Of a stretch of 29,298 nucleotides of DNA, positions 21,550 through 29,298 are shown in pieces. Each line of letters begins with the position of its first letter. Position 1 is the first letter of the stretch. This DNA is from VRUE01 sp040901495 (lineage in GTDB: Bacteria; Actinomycetota; Thermoleophilia; Solirubrobacterales; 70-9): NCBI GenBank assembly GCA_040901495.1, contig JBBDYO010000036.1, forward strand, positions 1 through 29,298, given 5' to 3'. The notes beneath the pieces are model-generated. The model was not told the origin of the DNA. It made no database searches and saw only the letters and a program-made list of their open reading frames with translations. Position numbers and translations under genes: made by a program.

Positions 21550-23277
21550 CTACCGCTTGAGCAGCCCTTTGAAGTCTTTCCAGCCGCGCGTGTTGGCGAC
21601 ATCGGCGGCGGTTAGCCAGGCGCGGCGGGCGGTGGCGACCGCGTAAGCCATGTTGGTCAAGGTGTCGACGCCGTGGGCGTCGGTGTTGAGGACGATGGTC
21701 GCACCGACTTCGTGGGCCAGGCGCGCATGGTGCTCGGAGAGGTCACGGCGGTTCGGGTTGCCGTTGATCTCGAGCATGGTGCCTTTGGCGGCCGCGGCCC
21801 CCACCACCGCCTCGACGTCGATCCCGTAGGGCTCGCGGCGGCCGATCAGCCGCCCGGTCAGGTGCCCGATGCAGTCGACATGGGGGTTCTCGATCGCCGC
21901 CAGGACTCGCTTGGTCATCTCCTTCTCCGAGATCGCGAACGAGGTGTGGACGCTGGCCACCACCCAGTCGAGCGCGGCAAGCAGGTCATCGGGGTAGTCG
22001 AGCGAGCCGTCGAGGCCGATGTTGACCTCGGACCCGGCGAGCAGGCGGAAGCCACGTTTCCCCTTGTTCCAAGCGCGGACCTCCTCGACCCGCTCCCAGA
22101 GCCGCTCCGCGGTGACGTGGTCGCCGAAGCCGTGGCTCGCCGAGTGGTCGGTGATCGCCATGTAGGCGTAGCCACGGGCGCGGCCGGCGGCGGCCATCTC
22201 CTCAAGCGTGTTGCGGCCGTCGGAGAGCGTGGTGTGGCTGTGGAGGTCGCCGCGGATGTCGCCGACCGAGACCAGCTCGGGCAGCTTCCCCTCCCGTGCC
22301 GCCTTCAGCTCGCCCCTGCCCTCGCGCAGCTCCGGCTCGATGTAGGCGTAGCCGAGCCGCTCATACACCGCCTCCTCTGTCTTGCAGAGCTCGACCTTCT
22401 CGCTCTCGACCTCGGTGATCCCGTGCTCGGAGACGGAGAGGCCGCGCGCCACCGCCTCTTCGCGTAGCTGCACGTTGTGCGCCTGGGAGCCGGTGAAGTG
22501 CTGGAGCAGGTTGCCGAAGGCACCCGGGGGGACGATTCGCAGGTCGACCGAGATGCCGTTGTGGGTCTGCGCCCGCAGGCCGTTGGCGCCCGGCGTCCCC
22601 GCCGCGGCAATCAGGGGGTGCTGGGTGAGGTGCTCGGCTAGGGCGACGGGCTCATCGGCCGTCGCGATCAGGTCGATGTCCTTGCAGGTCTCGGCCCACC
22701 GCCTGACCGAGCCGGCGACCTCGACCCGGTTGGCCGCGGGGTGCTCGCGCAGCGAGGCCGCCAGCTCCTCGGCAATCGGGCGGACCGTGGAGAGCAGTAG
22801 GCGGCCGGGGCCCTCGCCGGGCTCGCCGAGGCGCTCCAGCCTCTCCAGCACGTTTTCCTCGACCTTCGCCCCGAGGCCTTTGAGGCCGCGGATCTGCTGC
22901 GCCTCGGCCGCGGCTTTTAGGTCCTCGAGGGTGGCGACGCCGAGCTCCTCGTACAGCCGTTTCGCCGTTTTCGCCCCCAGGCCCGGGACCCGCGTCACCT
23001 CGATCAGGGTCGCCGGGAACTTCGCCTTCAGCTTCACCGCGGAGGGAATCTCCCCGGTCTCAAGCAGGGCGTCGATCTTTTCGGCGAGGGTCTTGCCCAC
23101 CCCGGGGATCTCGGTCGCGCGGCCCGCGGCGGCCAGCTCGGCCACCGAGACCGGGCTTTCGCGAATCGCCTTGGCGGCGGCGCTGTAGGCAAGCACCCTG
23201 TATTTGACCGCCCCGTCCAGCTCGTAGAGGATGCCCAGCTCTTCGAATGCGGCGGCGATCTCGGCGTTGGTGGCCAT
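21550..23277 (-). CDS. polX: bacterial DNA polymerase X with PHP exonuclease domain
   Basis: 575 residues, the usual length, from the ATG at 23275-23277. It fills short gaps in base-excision repair and, through the C-terminal PHP domain, has Mn2+-dependent 3'-5' exonuclease and AP-endonuclease activity. Helix-hairpin-helix motifs are at IPGVGK (57-62) and VPGLGAK (97-103). The polymerase palm has GSVRRWAETCKDIDLI (189-204) with catalytic Asp200 and Asp202, and Asp245 in ISVDLRIVP. PHP metal-site motifs: DLHSHTTLSDG (344-354), AITDHSASHG, GSEVNIG, VVASVHTSF, CIGHLTGRL and LNTDAHG. All polymerase and exonuclease residues look intact. It is divergent from the GT2 gene. Confidence 0.94.
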   Translation of the reverse strand: MATNAEIAAAFEELGILYELDGAVKYRVLAYSAAAKAIRESPVSVAELAAAGRATEIPGVGKTLAEKIDALLETGEIPSAVKLKAKFPATLIEVTRVPGLGAKTAKRLYEELGVATLEDLKAAAEAQQIRGLKGLGAKVEENVLERLERLGEPGEGPGRLLLSTVRPIAEELAASLREHPAANRVEVAGSVRRWAETCKDIDLIATADEPVALAEHLTQHPLIAAAGTPGANGLRAQTHNGISVDLRIVPPGAFGNLLQHFTGSQAHNVQLREEAVARGLSVSEHGITEVESEKVELCKTEEAVYERLGYAYIEPELREGRGELKAAREGKLPELVSVGDIRGDLHSHTTLSDGRNTLEEMAAAGRARGYAYMAITDHSASHGFGDHVTAERLWERVEEVRAWNKGKRGFRLLAGSEVNIGLDGSLDYPDDLLAALDWVVASVHTSFAISEKEMTKRVLAAIENPHVDCIGHLTGRLIGRREPYGIDVEAVVGAAAAKGTMLEINGNPNRRDLSEHHARLAHEVGATIVLNTDAHGVDTLTNMAYAVATARRAWLTAADVANTRGWKDFKGLLKR

Positions 23278-23349
23278 GCCCCGCAAGCTAGCGGGCGGGC
23301 GGCCTCGCGGCACCCACCAAGGGGCTGGGCCTCACTAGCATCGCCCCCT

Positions 23350-24105
23350 ATGCACCGTCGCCAGTCCGAGACAGGCCCCGCCTGGCTTGTGCTCCCCACC
23401 TACAACGAGGCCGAGAACATCGAGCCCTTTGTGGCCGCGGTGCTCAAGAAGCTGCCCGCCTCGGCGAGAGTCTTGATCGTCGACGACAACTCACCCGACG
23501 GGACCGGGGAGATCGCCGACAGGCTCGCCGCCGCTCACGAGGAGGTGAGCGTTCTGCACCGCCCCCACAAGGAGGGCCTCGGGCCCGCCTACATCGCGGG
23601 CTTCCGCCGTGCGCTCGCCGAGGGCGCCGGCTTGATCCTCGAGATGGACTCCGACTTCTCCCACGAACCCGCCTACTTGCCCCGGCTGCTCGAGGCGGCC
23701 GAGGGAGCCGACCTCGTGATCGGCTCCCGCTACGTGCCCGGCGGCGGCGTCGGGGACTGGGGGATGGTGCGACGGGGAATCAGCCGCGGCGGCAGCACCT
23801 ATGCCCGGATGGTGCTTGGAGTCGACGTCCGCGACCTGACCGGCGGCTTCAAATGCTTCCGGCGCGAGGTGCTGGAGACGATCGACCTAGACGCCGTCCA
23901 GGCGCGCGGCTACGCGTTCCAGGTCGAGCTGACCTACCGCGCGATCCGCCAGGGCTTTGAGGTCACCGAGGTCCCGATCGTCTTCCGCGACCGCCGGGTA
24001 GGGACCTCGAAGATGGATCGCTCAATCGTCTTGGAGGCAATCTGGCGGGTCCCTCTTCTACGCTTCGGCAGCGGGAACCGGCGGCGGGGGCAGAAAACCC
24101 CCTAG
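23350..24105 (+). CDS. GT2 family polyprenol-phosphate (dolichol-phosphate-type) mannosyltransferase
   Basis: 251 residues. It resembles DPM1/Ppm1 enzymes, which transfer mannose (or glucose) from a nucleotide sugar to polyprenyl phosphate at the inner face of the membrane, giving the donor for lipoglycans or protein mannosylation. Seen: LPTYNEAENIEPFV (15-28), VDDNSPDGTG (45-54), the metal-binding DSD (100-102) in ILEMDSDFSHEP, IGSRYVPGG (124-132), LTGGFKCFRR (163-172), and the C-terminal DRRVGTSKM block. No membrane helices follow, so it is the soluble catalytic form without the Lnt or GtrA fusions seen in some actinobacteria. The sugar donor is not certain. Confidence 0.9.
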   Translation: MHRRQSETGPAWLVLPTYNEAENIEPFVAAVLKKLPASARVLIVDDNSPDGTGEIADRLAAAHEEVSVLHRPHKEGLGPAYIAGFRRALAEGAGLILEMDSDFSHEPAYLPRLLEAAEGADLVIGSRYVPGGGVGDWGMVRRGISRGGSTYARMVLGVDVRDLTGGFKCFRREVLETIDLDAVQARGYAFQVELTYRAIRQGFEVTEVPIVFRDRRVGTSKMDRSIVLEAIWRVPLLRFGSGNRRRGQKTP

Positions 24106-24349
24106 CGAGCCTCGCTGTAGTTACTGCTTAAAGCGCGTTCCTATCCCTCTTTCGGAACGGGCGGGGACTGTAGAGGAACAGAAGTGTTCGTGTCAAGGAA
24201 CACTAGCTTCCAATAGGAGAAAATCAGCATTAAATAGCCTGTTAGGAGCGAATTTAGCCCTCAATTTCTATCGGGCCAAACAATTTTTCAACCGCTATAC
24301 TTTCTGAAGTATTGAGCGCTGAAACTCAACTGCCAGGAGACCGATTCCA
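24106..24349. promoter_or_regulatory. A+T-richer control region upstream of trxA
   Basis: A 244-base gene-free stretch, clearly poorer in GC than its surroundings. It holds two inverted repeats built on GTTC/GAAC: CGTTCC (24136-24141) with GGAACG (24154-24159), and AGTGTTC (24183-24189) with GAACACT (24198-24204). A TATACT -10 candidate is at 24296-24301, about 45 bases before the thioredoxin GTG, with no good -35. AGGAGA at 24335-24340 is the thioredoxin ribosome site. Confidence 0.5.
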
Positions 24350-24676
24350 GTGACAGGCAAGCTCACCGACGTGACAGACGCGACCTTCAAGTCCGAGGTC
24401 CTAGAGGCTGACGGCCCAGTGCTCGTCGACTTCTGGGCCCCCTGGTGCGGCCCCTGCCGCGTCGTCCACCCCGTCCTCGAGGAGATCGACTCCGAGCGGG
24501 ATGACCTGAAGATCCTCAGCCTCAACGTCGATGAGAACCAGCAGGCGGCGGCCCAGTACGAGGTCCTCTCGATCCCGACCCTGATCCTCTTCAAGGACGG
24601 GGCGATCGCCAAGAAAGTCGTCGGGGCAATGCCAAAGCGGCGCCTCGAGGCCGAGCTCGAGCCGGCGCTCAGCTAG
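24350..24676 (+). CDS. trxA: thioredoxin
   Basis: 108 residues, GTG start with AGGAGA 9 bases before. It is a cytoplasmic dithiol-disulfide reductant fed by thioredoxin reductase. The active site WCGPC is at 32-36, preceded by VDFWAP; the buried Asp is Asp27; cis-Pro76 lies in SIPTLILF; the C-terminal strand KKVVGAMPKRRLE is typical. Length and motifs are those of a single-domain thioredoxin. RVVHP after the active site replaces the more common K-M-I/L-x-P. It is followed after 26 bases by a tautomerase-like gene, probably in the same transcript. Confidence 0.95.
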   Translation: MTGKLTDVTDATFKSEVLEADGPVLVDFWAPWCGPCRVVHPVLEEIDSERDDLKILSLNVDENQQAAAQYEVLSIPTLILFKDGAIAKKVVGAMPKRRLEAELEPALS

Positions 24677-24702
24677 CGACGGCTCAAGCCCGAGGCTGAC
24701 CG

Positions 24703-24879
24703 ATGCCGTTCGTTCACATCCACTGGTTCGAGGGACGGACCGACGAGCAGAAGGCGGAGATCGCGAAGCGGATCGAGGCCGCTCTGGGGGAGGTCGCCGA
24801 TGTCCCCCCGGAGCACTGTTGGGTGAAGTTCTCCGACACCTCGAAGTCGGACTTCATCATCGGCGAGCCCGAGGAGTAG
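24703..24879 (+). CDS. small 4-oxalocrotonate tautomerase family protein
   Basis: 58 codons. MPFVHIHWFEGRTDEQKAEI is the classic N-terminus of this family, in which Met removal leaves Pro1 as the catalytic base. Arg11 (in EGRTDEQ) and Phe50 match the catalytic positions of 4-oxalocrotonate tautomerase, but Arg39 is replaced by Trp (HCWVKFSD), so enol-acid tautomerase activity on the standard substrate is doubtful. The chain ends IIGEPEE, a few residues shorter than the usual 62. The ATG follows GAGG at 24692-24695 and lies 26 bases after the trxA stop. Confidence 0.85.
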   Translation: MPFVHIHWFEGRTDEQKAEIAKRIEAALGEVADVPPEHCWVKFSDTSKSDFIIGEPEE

Positions 24880-24914
24880 TCGGCCCGGGCCGCAGGGCGT
24901 TCGGCACCTGAGAA

Positions 24915-26978
24915 TCAGGCTATCCCGGCCTTCTTCAAGCCGCGCTCGATCACGGGGGCAAGGGTGCGGGAGAAGGTCGCGCTGAGGTGGCTTTTGTCTC
25001 GCCAGACGAGAGCGTTGCCGATCACCGCCCGGCACAGCTTGTCGGGACATATCTCGCTGTTGATGTCGATCAGATGGGTGTCGGGCGCCGCCTTGGCGGC
25101 TCGGCCATCGAATTCCTTGGTCTCATCGCGAACACGAGCGAAGGCGCAGGAGTCGAGGTGCTGGAGGTCTTCGGAGACGCAGCCGGGAACGTCGCTGGCC
25201 GAGACCGGGGTGTCCTTGATCACCACCGTCCGCATGCCGGCGCGGTGGATCCGCGTCAGGCTCGCGACATAGCCCGCTTCCATCGCGGTGGCGCCCGCGT
25301 CTCCGCTGAGCTCCTCACCGTCGCTGCTGTAGGGAGTGTAGGCGGTGTCCCCGCTCATCACCACGATGGCGGACTCGGGATCGCCCATTTCGATCCGCCG
25401 CAACGACTCCTCACGCCAAGCGTCGCACTGCGAGTACTCGCGGTCAGCGACCATGCTGCGGATCTGCACTTCTCCCGGGGTGCATTCGGCCTTGGTCAGG
25501 GCGATCAGGCGCCAGTGGCGCGTTTCCGCCAGCTCTTCTAGGGCCGGGAAGTACTGCATCGCATGGGAGTCGCCAAAGAGGATCAGCGTGCGGTCGGCGT
25601 CCGGGTCGCCGTAGAGGCACTTATTCGAGTTCGTGCCGCTGATCCCGACCAGGCAGCCGTCGTAGTACGCCCGGGAGCGATCCTCCCGCGCCCGCAGCGG
25701 GTTCGGCCGCACGGCGTCGGCGCGCTGCTGGGGGTTGGGCTGTTCGCTGAGCGCTGCAGCACCCTTGACATCGGTGAGCGGCGCGGTACGCAAGGTCGGC
25801 TGTAGATCGGTCAGCAGGACACCGGCGCCGACGCCGATCGCCATACAGCCGAGGCCGATGGCCAGGGCACGGTTCGGCCGCAGGGCGAGCACCTTGGAGA
25901 GGCGAACGGGATCCTCGATCCAGTGGTGGGTCGCGGCGGTCGGGATCCAGGAGACGGCGACGACCGCGACGCCCGCCACGACGGACAGAGGTCCCCAGAT
26001 CACCGTCGCGAAGATCAGCGCGGGCCAGTGCCACAGGTACCAGGAGTAGGAGATGCGCCCGACGTAGCGGACCGGCGCGAGCGAGAGCAGGCCGGCAGGG
26101 GCACCCTTCGCCTGGCCATAAAGGGAGGCGCCGCCGAGGATCAGGCAGGCCGTTCCGATGGTGGGCAACAGGGCAGCGGTCCCTGGGAACGGTGTGCTCG
26201 CGTCGAAGGCAACCGCGGCGTAGACGATCGCGGCGAGGCCGGCCCAGCCGATCGCCGCCCCCGCGAACCGACGGATGCGTACCGCTCCCAGGAGCGCCAG
26301 CGCCGCCCCCAGGCCCAGCTCCCAAGCCCGTCCGAAGGTCGAGAAGTAGGCGGCGGCGGGCTGGTCGCCGGTGAGCTTGACTCCGAGCGCAAACGACCCA
26401 ACCAGAACAACCCCCAGCGTCACCCAGAGGACGGGGCGGACGGAGCTCCCACGTCGGCGCCAGAACCAGGTGACCGCCAGCAGCAGGGTCGGCCAGACCA
26501 GGTAGAACTGCTCCTCGATCGCCAGCGACCACAGATGCAGCACCGGGCTCGGTTCGATGTCCTGAGCGAAGTAGTCGACCGACTGGGCCGCGAAGTGCCA
26601 GTTGGCCGTGTAGAGAGCCGAGCTGATGATGTCTCCCGAGACTTCGACCGCGCGCACGGGGGACAGGAGCAGGAGCGAGAGGGCGCCGACGGAGGCGAGG
26701 AGGACCGCCGAAAGCGGCAGCAGCCGCCTGGCCCGGCGCGCGTAGAAGCGGCGCAGCGATATGCCGCCGGTCCTGTCGACCTCGCCGAGCAGGAGGCGGG
26801 TGATGAGGAAGCCCGAGATGACGAAGAAGACGTCGACGCCGACATAGCCGCCGGCGGCGTAGGGGAGCCCCGCGTGGCAGAGCAGGACCGCGACGATCGC
26901 GACGGCCCGCAGGCCCTCGATGTCCGGCCGAAAGCCGTCCTGTGTGGAGGTTTGTCGCGAGGGCAGGGGTTCTTGCAT
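24915..26978 (-). CDS. membrane acyltransferase (AT3) with C-terminal SGNH domain, OafA-like
   Basis: 687 residues. Such proteins O-acetylate surface polysaccharide or other envelope glycans: the membrane part passes an acyl group across the membrane and the SGNH domain attaches it outside. N-terminal AT3 motifs: RPDIEGLRAVAIVAVLLCHAGLP (17-39) with conserved His35 and GGYVGVDVFFVISGFLIT (43-60), then HLWSLAIEEQFYLVWP, and about ten hydrophobic helices up to about residue 390. The SGNH part has GDSHAMQYF with its nucleophile Ser near 468 and DKSHLS (Asp/His of the triad) near 660. The start is ATG 26978. It lies 35 bases downstream of the esterase gene on the same strand. Confidence 0.92.
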   Translation of the reverse strand: MQEPLPSRQTSTQDGFRPDIEGLRAVAIVAVLLCHAGLPYAAGGYVGVDVFFVISGFLITRLLLGEVDRTGGISLRRFYARRARRLLPLSAVLLASVGALSLLLLSPVRAVEVSGDIISSALYTANWHFAAQSVDYFAQDIEPSPVLHLWSLAIEEQFYLVWPTLLLAVTWFWRRRGSSVRPVLWVTLGVVLVGSFALGVKLTGDQPAAAYFSTFGRAWELGLGAALALLGAVRIRRFAGAAIGWAGLAAIVYAAVAFDASTPFPGTAALLPTIGTACLILGGASLYGQAKGAPAGLLSLAPVRYVGRISYSWYLWHWPALIFATVIWGPLSVVAGVAVVAVSWIPTAATHHWIEDPVRLSKVLALRPNRALAIGLGCMAIGVGAGVLLTDLQPTLRTAPLTDVKGAAALSEQPNPQQRADAVRPNPLRAREDRSRAYYDGCLVGISGTNSNKCLYGDPDADRTLILFGDSHAMQYFPALEELAETRHWRLIALTKAECTPGEVQIRSMVADREYSQCDAWREESLRRIEMGDPESAIVVMSGDTAYTPYSSDGEELSGDAGATAMEAGYVASLTRIHRAGMRTVVIKDTPVSASDVPGCVSEDLQHLDSCAFARVRDETKEFDGRAAKAAPDTHLIDINSEICPDKLCRAVIGNALVWRDKSHLSATFSRTLAPVIERGLKKAGIA

Positions 26979-27013
26979 CAGGAAACGGCTTGATGCCTCC
27001 TAGAGGAGAGGGC

Positions 27014-27745
27014 CTAGTGGTCGTAGGCGTCGGCGGCGCGGGTGAGCCAATCGAAGGCGCGGCTCAGCAACTCCGGCCTGGCGCGCTCGGTGTGGTGCCC
27101 TCCTTGGACTACCCACAAGCGCACACGCTTGAACTTCACACTGTACGCCCTGCTCATCCCCATCGGCACAACCCGGTCGCGCCGGCCGTGCACGACCAGC
27201 ACCGGGCGGCGGGCGCGGCGGCGGAGCGGCGAGAGCCTGGCCCTCGCCGCAAGGGGCATTCCGATCTGCTCGAAGTAGTCGGGTCCGTACGTGCTCAGAG
27301 GCCATTCCCACGCGAGGAAATCCGAGATCGGTGCCTTAGCCGCCGCGGCCGAGACGAGCCCATCTCCGGCGAGTAGCGCGGCGAGCGTCCCCCCGGCCGA
27401 GGATCCATAGGCATAGACGGCGCTCCCGTACCTTGCCCTCAGGCGAATGGCCTCCGCACGCGCCGCCTGGAACGCGGCCGGCATGTCTCCGAGCCGATAG
27501 CGGAGGTAGTGGGGGACGAACCCCGCCTCGCGGACCGTCGCGGTCGTGAGCGACCTGAACGTCGGGTCCTCATAGAGGAAGGAGCCGCCGTGGATCAGGA
27601 TCAGATGCGGCACCACCGATTCCGCCTCATCGACGGCCGGCGGCGGCGCCGCGCTCGCAGAGGCAGAGAGCTGCAAGGCCAAGATCAGCGCTGCCAAGAC
27701 AGGGAGGACGCGCCGCGGTGGGTTACGGACAGCGATACCCCTCAC
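27014..27745 (-). CDS. secreted alpha/beta-hydrolase (esterase/lipase-like)
   Basis: 243 residues from a GTG at 27743-27745. Residues 1-33 are a signal peptide (RRVLPVLAALILALQLSASASA). The mature enzyme has the oxyanion motif IHGGSFLYED (51-60) typical of the hormone-sensitive-lipase/BD-FAE side of the fold, the nucleophile elbow GSSAGG (114-119) with Ser116, Asp190 in VHGRRDRVVP, and His217 in QGGHHTE. The triad is complete. The substrate is unknown; with an acyltransferase next to it, removal of acyl groups from surface glycans is conceivable but only inferred. It lies 36 bases after the ileS stop. Confidence 0.87.
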   Translation of the reverse strand: MRGIAVRNPPRRVLPVLAALILALQLSASASAAPPPAVDEAESVVPHLILIHGGSFLYEDPTFRSLTTATVREAGFVPHYLRYRLGDMPAAFQAARAEAIRLRARYGSAVYAYGSSAGGTLAALLAGDGLVSAAAAKAPISDFLAWEWPLSTYGPDYFEQIGMPLAARARLSPLRRRARRPVLVVHGRRDRVVPMGMSRAYSVKFKRVRLWVVQGGHHTERARPELLSRAFDWLTRAADAYDH

Positions 27746-27781
27746 AACCCGCCGGGTTCGTCGATGTCGCGCAGGGGGGAG

Positions 27782-29298
27782 TCAGGCAATCGCCCGCTTC
27801 ACCGCAATGCTCAACTTGTGGCCGTCGATCGAGGCAACCTTGCCGTCGTCGCCACCCTCGAAGGTGTCACCACCCTCAAAGGCAACTGAGGTCGCGAGGA
27901 CCTCGCCGCTGAGGTAGGCCTCGTGCTCGCGGGCGGCGGCGAGCAGCTCCTCGTCACCGCCGAGGGCGAGCTCGATCCGGTCGGTGATCTCGAGGCCCGC
28001 CTCTTTGCGAGCGATCTGGACCGCGTGGACGATCTCTCGGGCCAGGCCCTCGCGGCGCAGCTCGTCGTCGAGCTCGAGCTGCAGTGCGACGGCGTGGCCC
28101 GCCTCCGCCTCGACCTCGTAGCCCTCGAGCGGCTGGAGGGCGAGGGTGAGCTCGTCGGGGCCGAGCGCGTGCTCGTCGCCATCGACGTTGATCCCGACCT
28201 CTCCCCCATCGGCCATGACCTTGGCGACGTGGACGGGGTCGAGCGCCTCGACCGCGGCGGCCACCTGCGGCATCCGCTTGCCGAAGCGGGGGCCGAGCGA
28301 GCGGTAGTTGGGCTTGACCGCGTAGCTGACCAGCTCCGCCTCCTCGGTGACGAAGTCGAGCTCCTTGACGTTCAGCTCGGCCTTGACCAGCTCGGCCCGC
28401 GCGGAGATCGCCTCGCGCTCGGTGTCGTTGGCGACGATCACGGCGCGGCGCAGAGGCTGGCGCACCTTGGCCTTGGCCTGGGCGCGGGCGGCGCGCCCGA
28501 GCTCGACCGTCAGCCGCACCGCCTCCATCGCCGTCTCCAGCTCGGGGTCGGCCAACTCGGGGTCGGGGGTGGGGAAGTCGCGCAGGTGGACGGAGTCGGG
28601 ATGCCCGCCCAGCTCCTCGGCCTCGCCGCCGGCAAGGTTGAGATGAACCTCGTCGGCGAGGAACGGCGTGAACGGCGCGAGCAGCGCCGCTGTCTCCAGC
28701 AGGCAATGGCGCAGCGTCGCGAAGGCGGCGCGGTCGCCGTCCCAAAAGCGCCGGCGCGAGAGGCGCACGTACCAGTTGGAGAGCTCCTCGATGTAGTCGG
28801 CGATCGCTCGCCCGGCGGCGGTGCAGTCGAATGCGTCCATGTGAGCGTCCACCGTCTCGACCGTGGCCTGCAGCCGCGAGAGCGCCCAGCGATCGAGGTC
28901 CTCGGCCGGCTCAGGGGGGTCGGCGAAGTCGGCGGGCGTGAGGTTCTCGGCGTTCGCGTAGAGGACCCAGAACGAGTAGGTGTTCCAGAGGGTGAGGAGG
29001 AACTGGCGCACCGATTCGCCAACCGTGTCGACCGAGAAGCGGTAGCCGGACCAGGGCTGCTGGGCGGTCAGGTAGTACCAGCGGAAGGCGTCGGCGCCGT
29101 GGGCGGCAATCACGTCCCAGGGCTCGACCACGTTGCCTTTGCTCTTCGACATCTTCTGCCCCTCGGGGTCGAGGATCAGCCCGAGACAGACGCAGTTGCG
29201 GTAGCTGGACTCCCCGAAGAGGAGAGTCGACTCGGCCAGCAGCGTGTAGAACCAGCCGCGGGTCTGGTCGATCGCCTCGCAGATGAAGTCGGCGGGGA
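27782..29298 (-). CDS. ileS: isoleucyl-tRNA synthetase, C-terminal half, cut by window edge
   Basis: About 504 residues from the class I catalytic core to the C-terminus; the start lies beyond base 29298. It charges tRNA-Ile with isoleucine. The first visible codons read PADFICEAIDQTRGWFYTLL, a core block of IleS, followed by KMSKSKGNVVEPWD with the ATP-binding KMSKS loop near 29140-29155. The anticodon-binding helical domain follows (YIEELSNWYVRLSRRRFW, PFTPFLADEVHLNLAG). The last 170 residues (DDELRREGLAREIVHAVQIARKEAGL) match the eukaryote-like type-2 enzyme; no C-terminal cysteine zinc finger of type 1 is present. Type-2 enzymes are known for low mupirocin sensitivity. Confidence 0.95.
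   Translation of the reverse strand, partial: PADFICEAIDQTRGWFYTLLAESTLLFGESSYRNCVCLGLILDPEGQKMSKSKGNVVEPWDVIAAHGADAFRWYYLTAQQPWSGYRFSVDTVGESVRQFLLTLWNTYSFWVLYANAENLTPADFADPPEPAEDLDRWALSRLQATVETVDAHMDAFDCTAAGRAIADYIEELSNWYVRLSRRRFWDGDRAAFATLRHCLLETAALLAPFTPFLADEVHLNLAGGEAEELGGHPDSVHLRDFPTPDPELADPELETAMEAVRLTVELGRAARAQAKAKVRQPLRRAVIVANDTEREAISARAELVKAELNVKELDFVTEEAELVSYAVKPNYRSLGPRFGKRMPQVAAAVEALDPVHVAKVMADGGEVGINVDGDEHALGPDELTLALQPLEGYEVEAEAGHAVALQLELDDELRREGLAREIVHAVQIARKEAGLEITDRIELALGGDEELLAAAREHEAYLSGEVLATSVAFEGGDTFEGGDDGKVASIDGHKLSIAVKRAIA

Noticed and set aside
24106..24349. tRNA or other structured RNA gene in the A+T-rich gap
   Set aside because: No cloverleaf, CCA end or T-loop signature was found; only short inverted repeats are present.
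24881..24892. CGGCCCGGGCCG palindrome after the tautomerase gene as a terminator
   Set aside because: Perfectly symmetric with almost no loop room and no T-run; expected occasionally in GC-rich sequence.
27746..27758. AACCCG-C-CGGGTT palindrome at the esterase start as a terminator or operator
   Set aside because: The stem would be about 5 bp with a 3-base loop, it overlaps the likely ribosome site, and no supporting element was seen.

Overview
The window is about 70% GC, has short intergenic gaps, uses many GTG starts, and shows no RNA genes, CRISPR array, insertion sequence or phage signature. The gene set points to a high-GC Gram-positive, most likely an actinobacterium of the Thermoleophilia/Solirubrobacterales type. 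Supporting features are LexA-type operators of the CGAAC-N4-GTTC form, a PAC2 protein, a polyprenol-phosphate mannosyltransferase-like GT2, an AddB/Adn-like iron-sulfur helicase-nuclease, a type-2-like IleS and lysine-rich surface proteins. The placement is an inference from gene content; no rRNA is present to confirm it. Both ends cut through genes (pccB on the left, ileS on the right), and a run of ten N at 12311-12320 interrupts one gene.

Layout. 1-4.6 kb: propionyl-CoA carboxylase beta subunit (partial) with a small companion gene, a secreted protein with 11-residue repeats, a divergent PrmA-type methyltransferase coupled to an unknown gene, and the B12-domain-less large subunit of methylmalonyl-CoA mutase. 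pccB and the mutase are two steps of propionyl-CoA to succinyl-CoA conversion. 4.6-5.6 kb: UDP-glucuronate decarboxylase. 5.7-9.1 kb: a sigma factor fused in one polypeptide to a zinc-finger anti-sigma domain, a membrane segment and a proline-rich outer tail, translationally coupled to a 690-residue secreted Ig-like protein. 9.1-10.6 kb: a basic lysine-tailed protein behind two SOS boxes, and an inositol-monophosphatase-family protein. 10.6-13.5 kb: a large helicase-nuclease with worn helicase motifs. 13.5-18.3 kb: a PAC2 protein, then a divergent ABC-ATPase/FtsX-permease/TetR operon with palindromes in its promoter region. 18.3-19.1 kb: a TauE/SafE-like permease encoded as two half-size genes. 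19.1-20.4 kb: trehalose-phosphatase and a membrane protein. 20.5-21.5 kb: a secreted L-type-lectin-like protein with a Lys/Gly tail. 21.5-24.1 kb: PolX and a GT2 mannosyltransferase. 24.1-24.9 kb: an A+T-richer control region, thioredoxin and a 58-residue tautomerase. 24.9-29.3 kb: an ileS-esterase-acyltransferase/SGNH gene run on the minus strand.

The most unusual parts are the membrane-tethered sigma/anti-sigma fusion with its coupled exoprotein, the SOS-type promoter in front of a histone-like basic protein, the split TauE pair, and the helicase-nuclease whose ATPase motifs II, III and VI are degenerate while its nuclease and Fe-S residues are intact. No stretch longer than 300 bases lacks a gene; the longest gaps are 24106-24349, 716-890, 9605-9768 and 5588-5738.
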